From Desulfobacter latus (GTDB taxonomy: Bacteria; Desulfobacterota; Desulfobacteria; Desulfobacterales; Desulfobacteraceae): a DNA stretch of 64,000 bases. The notes under the pieces are model-generated. The model saw nothing but the letters and a program-made list of their open reading frames with translations. It had not been told where the DNA came from and did no database searches. Made by a program: the position numbers and the translations under genes. Position 1 is the first letter of the stretch. Every line of letters starts with the position of its first letter. The stretch is from assembly GCF_013389365.1 (NCBI RefSeq), contig NZ_JACADJ010000007.1, forward strand, positions 39,774 through 103,773, given 5' to 3'. Of the stretch, positions 61,700 through 64,000 are shown in pieces.

Positions 61700-62194
61700 A
61701 TGAAGTTGCTGGACCGTTTTTTAAACCTTGTTTCCAACCTGCTCAAATCTGCCGGCGCCCTTGCATTGACGCTGATGATGCTCATTACCGTGGTTGATGT
61801 GGCAGGTCGTTTTTTCAAACACCCCATTTTCGGATCTGTGGAGATTGTGGGATTTCTGGCCGTTGCGGTTGCTGCGGCAGCCCTGCCGCATACCTATAAA
61901 GTTGGTGGACATGTGGGGGTGGAGATCGTCACCCGGTTTTTGCCCCGCAGGATGCGCCTGCTCCTGGACCTGTTTACCCGGACCTTGACGTTGATTCTTT
62001 TTTCAGTGGTTGCCTGGCAGATGTTTGTTTATGCCAAAGACATGCGGCAGGCCGGCGAAGTTTCCATGAACCTGGAATTCCCGCTGCATTATATTGTCCT
62101 TGTCCTGGCCGTGAGCCTTGCTTTTTTTTCAGGCACCATCCTTCAGCAGATTGTTGACACCGTCAACCAGTTAAGAAAAGGTACACCCACATGA
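61700..62194 (+). CDS. dctQ: TRAP transporter small permease subunit DctQ
   Basis: 164 residues with four predicted transmembrane helices. The segments ALALTLMMLITVVDVAGRFF and VEIVGFLAVAVAAAALPHTY match the DctQ family. It overlaps dctM by four bases (ATGA), so translation is coupled. DctQ bridges the binding protein and the large permease. Confidence 0.9.
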   Translation: MKLLDRFLNLVSNLLKSAGALALTLMMLITVVDVAGRFFKHPIFGSVEIVGFLAVAVAAAALPHTYKVGGHVGVEIVTRFLPRRMRLLLDLFTRTLTLILFSVVAWQMFVYAKDMRQAGEVSMNLEFPLHYIVLVLAVSLAFFSGTILQQIVDTVNQLRKGTPT

Positions 62195-63510
62195 GCCCCG
62201 TTGTTGCAGGAATCGTCGGCATTGCCGCCATGATTATCATGTTCATGACCCAGATGCCGGTTGCGTTTGTTATGGCCCTGGTGGGGTTTTTGGGATTTTC
62301 AATCATGACAAGCCCGGATGCCGGGCTTGTGCTGTTATCCAGGAATATCTATGAAACCTTTGCCTCCTATGATCTGACCACTATCCCGCTGTTTATTCTC
62401 ATGGGGCAGCTTGGATTCAACTCCGGTATATCCAAGCGGCTCTATTCCGCGGGTTATAAATTTCTGGGCAGCGTGCGCGGGGGGCTTGCCATGGCAACGG
62501 TAACCGCCTGCACGGCATTCGGGGCCGTATGCGGCTCAAGTCCGGCCACGGCCGCCACCATGGCAACAGTGGGATTGCCCGAGATGAAACGGTTCAACTA
62601 TGATGATGCCCTGGCCACGGGCTCTGTGGCCTCGGGCGGCGGCATCGGCATGATCATGCCCCCGTCCGTGGTGCTGATCATCTACGGCATTTTAACGGAG
62701 CAGTCCATTGGCCAGCTTTTTGTGGCCGGTATATTTCCGGCGCTCCTTGTTACCATGCTTTTTATCAGCGCTGTTTTTTTTACCTGTCTTATGGACAGAA
62801 ACGCCGGGCCTGCCGGGGAAACATTCTCCTGGACAGAGCGGCTTAAAGCGCTTTTGGGCCTTAGCGAAACCCTGATGATTTTTGCCCTGGTGGTGGGCGG
62901 CATTTTCTACGGACTGTTTACCCCCACGGAAGCTGCTTCCGTAGGCGCTTTTGGTGTACTGCTCATTGCGGTGATCAAACGTCAACTCACCTGGAAGGGG
63001 TTCGTAAAATCCTTAATGGAAACATTGACCACCTCCTGCATGGTTTTAATGCTGATCACAGGGGCCGTTATCTTCGGCAAATTCCTGGCCGTTACCCGGA
63101 TTCCCTTTGAGATTGCATCCTGGGTGAGCGGGCTAAGTATGGCGCCGGCCCTGGTCATTGCCGTGATTATTTTTATCTATTTTATAGGCGGCTGTTTTAT
63201 GGATGCCCTGGCCTTTGTTACGCTCACGGTTCCCATATTTTTTCCGGTGGTCATGGAGCTGGGGTATGACCCCATATGGTTTGGCATTATCATTGTCATG
63301 GTCACGGAGATGGGGGTTATCACACCGCCTGTGGGCATCAATGTCTATGTTGTGTATGGGGTGGCCAAAAACGTGCTGTCCCATAACGTGGCCCTGGAAA
63401 AAATATTCAAGGGCATTACCCCGTTTCTGATTGCCCTGATTATCGGGGTTATCATTCTTATTGCCTTTCCCGCCATTATTTTGTTTCTTCCCCATTTGAT
63501 GTACGCCTGA
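62191..63510 (+). CDS. dctM: TRAP transporter large permease subunit DctM
   Basis: 439 residues, about 12 transmembrane helices. Family motifs include FGAVCGSSPATAATMATVGL, GSVASGGGIGMIMPPSVVLI and VTEMGVITPPVGINVYVVYG. It is the sodium-coupled transport channel of the DctPQM system. It ends the operon; 167 bp later another gene begins. Confidence 0.95.
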   Translation: MSPVVAGIVGIAAMIIMFMTQMPVAFVMALVGFLGFSIMTSPDAGLVLLSRNIYETFASYDLTTIPLFILMGQLGFNSGISKRLYSAGYKFLGSVRGGLAMATVTACTAFGAVCGSSPATAATMATVGLPEMKRFNYDDALATGSVASGGGIGMIMPPSVVLIIYGILTEQSIGQLFVAGIFPALLVTMLFISAVFFTCLMDRNAGPAGETFSWTERLKALLGLSETLMIFALVVGGIFYGLFTPTEAASVGAFGVLLIAVIKRQLTWKGFVKSLMETLTTSCMVLMLITGAVIFGKFLAVTRIPFEIASWVSGLSMAPALVIAVIIFIYFIGGCFMDALAFVTLTVPIFFPVVMELGYDPIWFGIIIVMVTEMGVITPPVGINVYVVYGVAKNVLSHNVALEKIFKGITPFLIALIIGVIILIAFPAIILFLPHLMYA

Positions 63511-63677
63511 AAAGTTGTTAAAAAAATGGGCATCCTTCATTTTCCGTTTGACACTTCGTAAAATCAAAATGTGTTTTTGAGATGCTGAAAATTATTTTTT
63601 AAAAAAAATACTGTGAACAGCACGTTCCTTTAGTGTACTTTAGAATTGAACAAAAAAACAAAGACACAGGAGGAAAT

Positions 63678-64000
63678 ATGCTGCTCACAGATATAAATAA
63701 TTTACCAGAATTTGTTTTTACAGGAAAGAAATTTTTACGCCGTAAAGAAATAACTGAAGCTATCCGAGGCCATATTGCCGTTAGCGGTTTTTTAGCCATG
63801 CAAAATTCGCAATATGGTTTGATTACAAATCTTTCCAGACAATTTAATGTATCTCGTACATTTATTTATGATGCAATTAACAGCTTGAAATCAGTACTCT
63901 CCATTATTTTTAATAAAGCCCCTTCAAAAATCAATTCGGTTGATGAAAAAAAAGTTTTGTCATATATTTTATCTTTAAGGTTGGAAGGTAAATGCAGTAT
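63678..64000 (+). CDS. HTH protein, possibly a transposase N-terminus, cut by the window end
   Basis: 107 codons visible from ATG 63678, with AGGAGG seven bases upstream. It contains a helix-turn-helix-like stretch YGLITNLSRQFNVSRTFIYD and continues helical to the edge. AT-rich composition and position in a likely mobile region suggest an insertion-sequence transposase or DNA-binding protein, but the catalytic part is outside the window. Identity is unconfirmed. Confidence 0.45.
   Translation, partial: MLLTDINNLPEFVFTGKKFLRRKEITEAIRGHIAVSGFLAMQNSQYGLITNLSRQFNVSRTFIYDAINSLKSVLSIIFNKAPSKINSVDEKKVLSYILSLRLEGKCS

Overview
The window reads as chromosome of a motile Gram-negative anaerobe of the Desulfobacterota, most likely Desulfobacteraceae-like. 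That placement is inference from protein character, sigma-54-type flagellar promoters, a probable selenoprotein peptide and its radical SAM maturase, and recurrent intergenic palindromes; no rRNA or tRNA gene was seen.

Layout. 1-9.96 kb is mostly housekeeping: the 5' part of gmhB (off the left edge), rlpA, lon and an Hsp20 gene on the minus strand, a hybrid histidine kinase, then lnt, prfB (with its programmed +1 frameshift), an HD-domain gene and darP on the plus strand. 10.2-35 kb is a large flagellar region. It holds flaG, fliW-csrA, flgN, the rod/ring operon flgF-G-A-H-I-J, a second FliK-like gene with a stand-alone FlhB C-terminal domain, and a long operon fliL-M-N-O-P-Q-R-flhB-A-F-G-fliA. 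That operon ends in an unusual membrane protein carrying eight FliM-N-terminus-like peptides; fliK lies upstream. Three well-formed sigma-54 sites precede flgF, fliL and fliK. Two inverted copies of a ~170-bp palindromic element bracket the fliL-to-fliA operon. flgB, C, D, E, K, L, fliC, D, E, F, G, H, I and motAB are not in the window.

35-48 kb is mixed: trpB2, a solo IS200/IS605-like remnant, a DUF1007 gene, divergent ilvY/ilvC, a Ser/Thr kinase fused to a DUF1566 domain, a phosphoesterase, then a two-gene RiPP locus, hrpB and a tautomerase. The RiPP locus (43149-45097) is the standout. Its 69-codon precursor reads through two in-frame UGA codons, each in a Gly-UGA-Gly context and each followed 13-14 nt later by a 6-bp hairpin with a 5-nt AGG-starting loop, as expected for bacterial SECIS elements. 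The adjacent radical SAM/SPASM gene is the likely maturase.

48.4-57.7 kb is a type I restriction-modification island (hsdM, hsdS, hsdR). Between hsdS and hsdR sit an FRG-domain protein and an AlbA_2/Schlafen-like ATP-binding protein; the FRG protein's C-terminus resembles that of HsdR. 57.8-60.5 kb is degraded accessory DNA with a frameshifted HTH gene and a tnpB-less IS605 remnant keeping an omega-RNA-like 3' end, plus a HAD hydrolase gene. A TRAP transporter (dctP, Q, M) and the start of an HTH, possibly transposase, gene close the window. A second family of intergenic repeats, with variable CCCAGTA heptamers between conserved ends, occurs five times.
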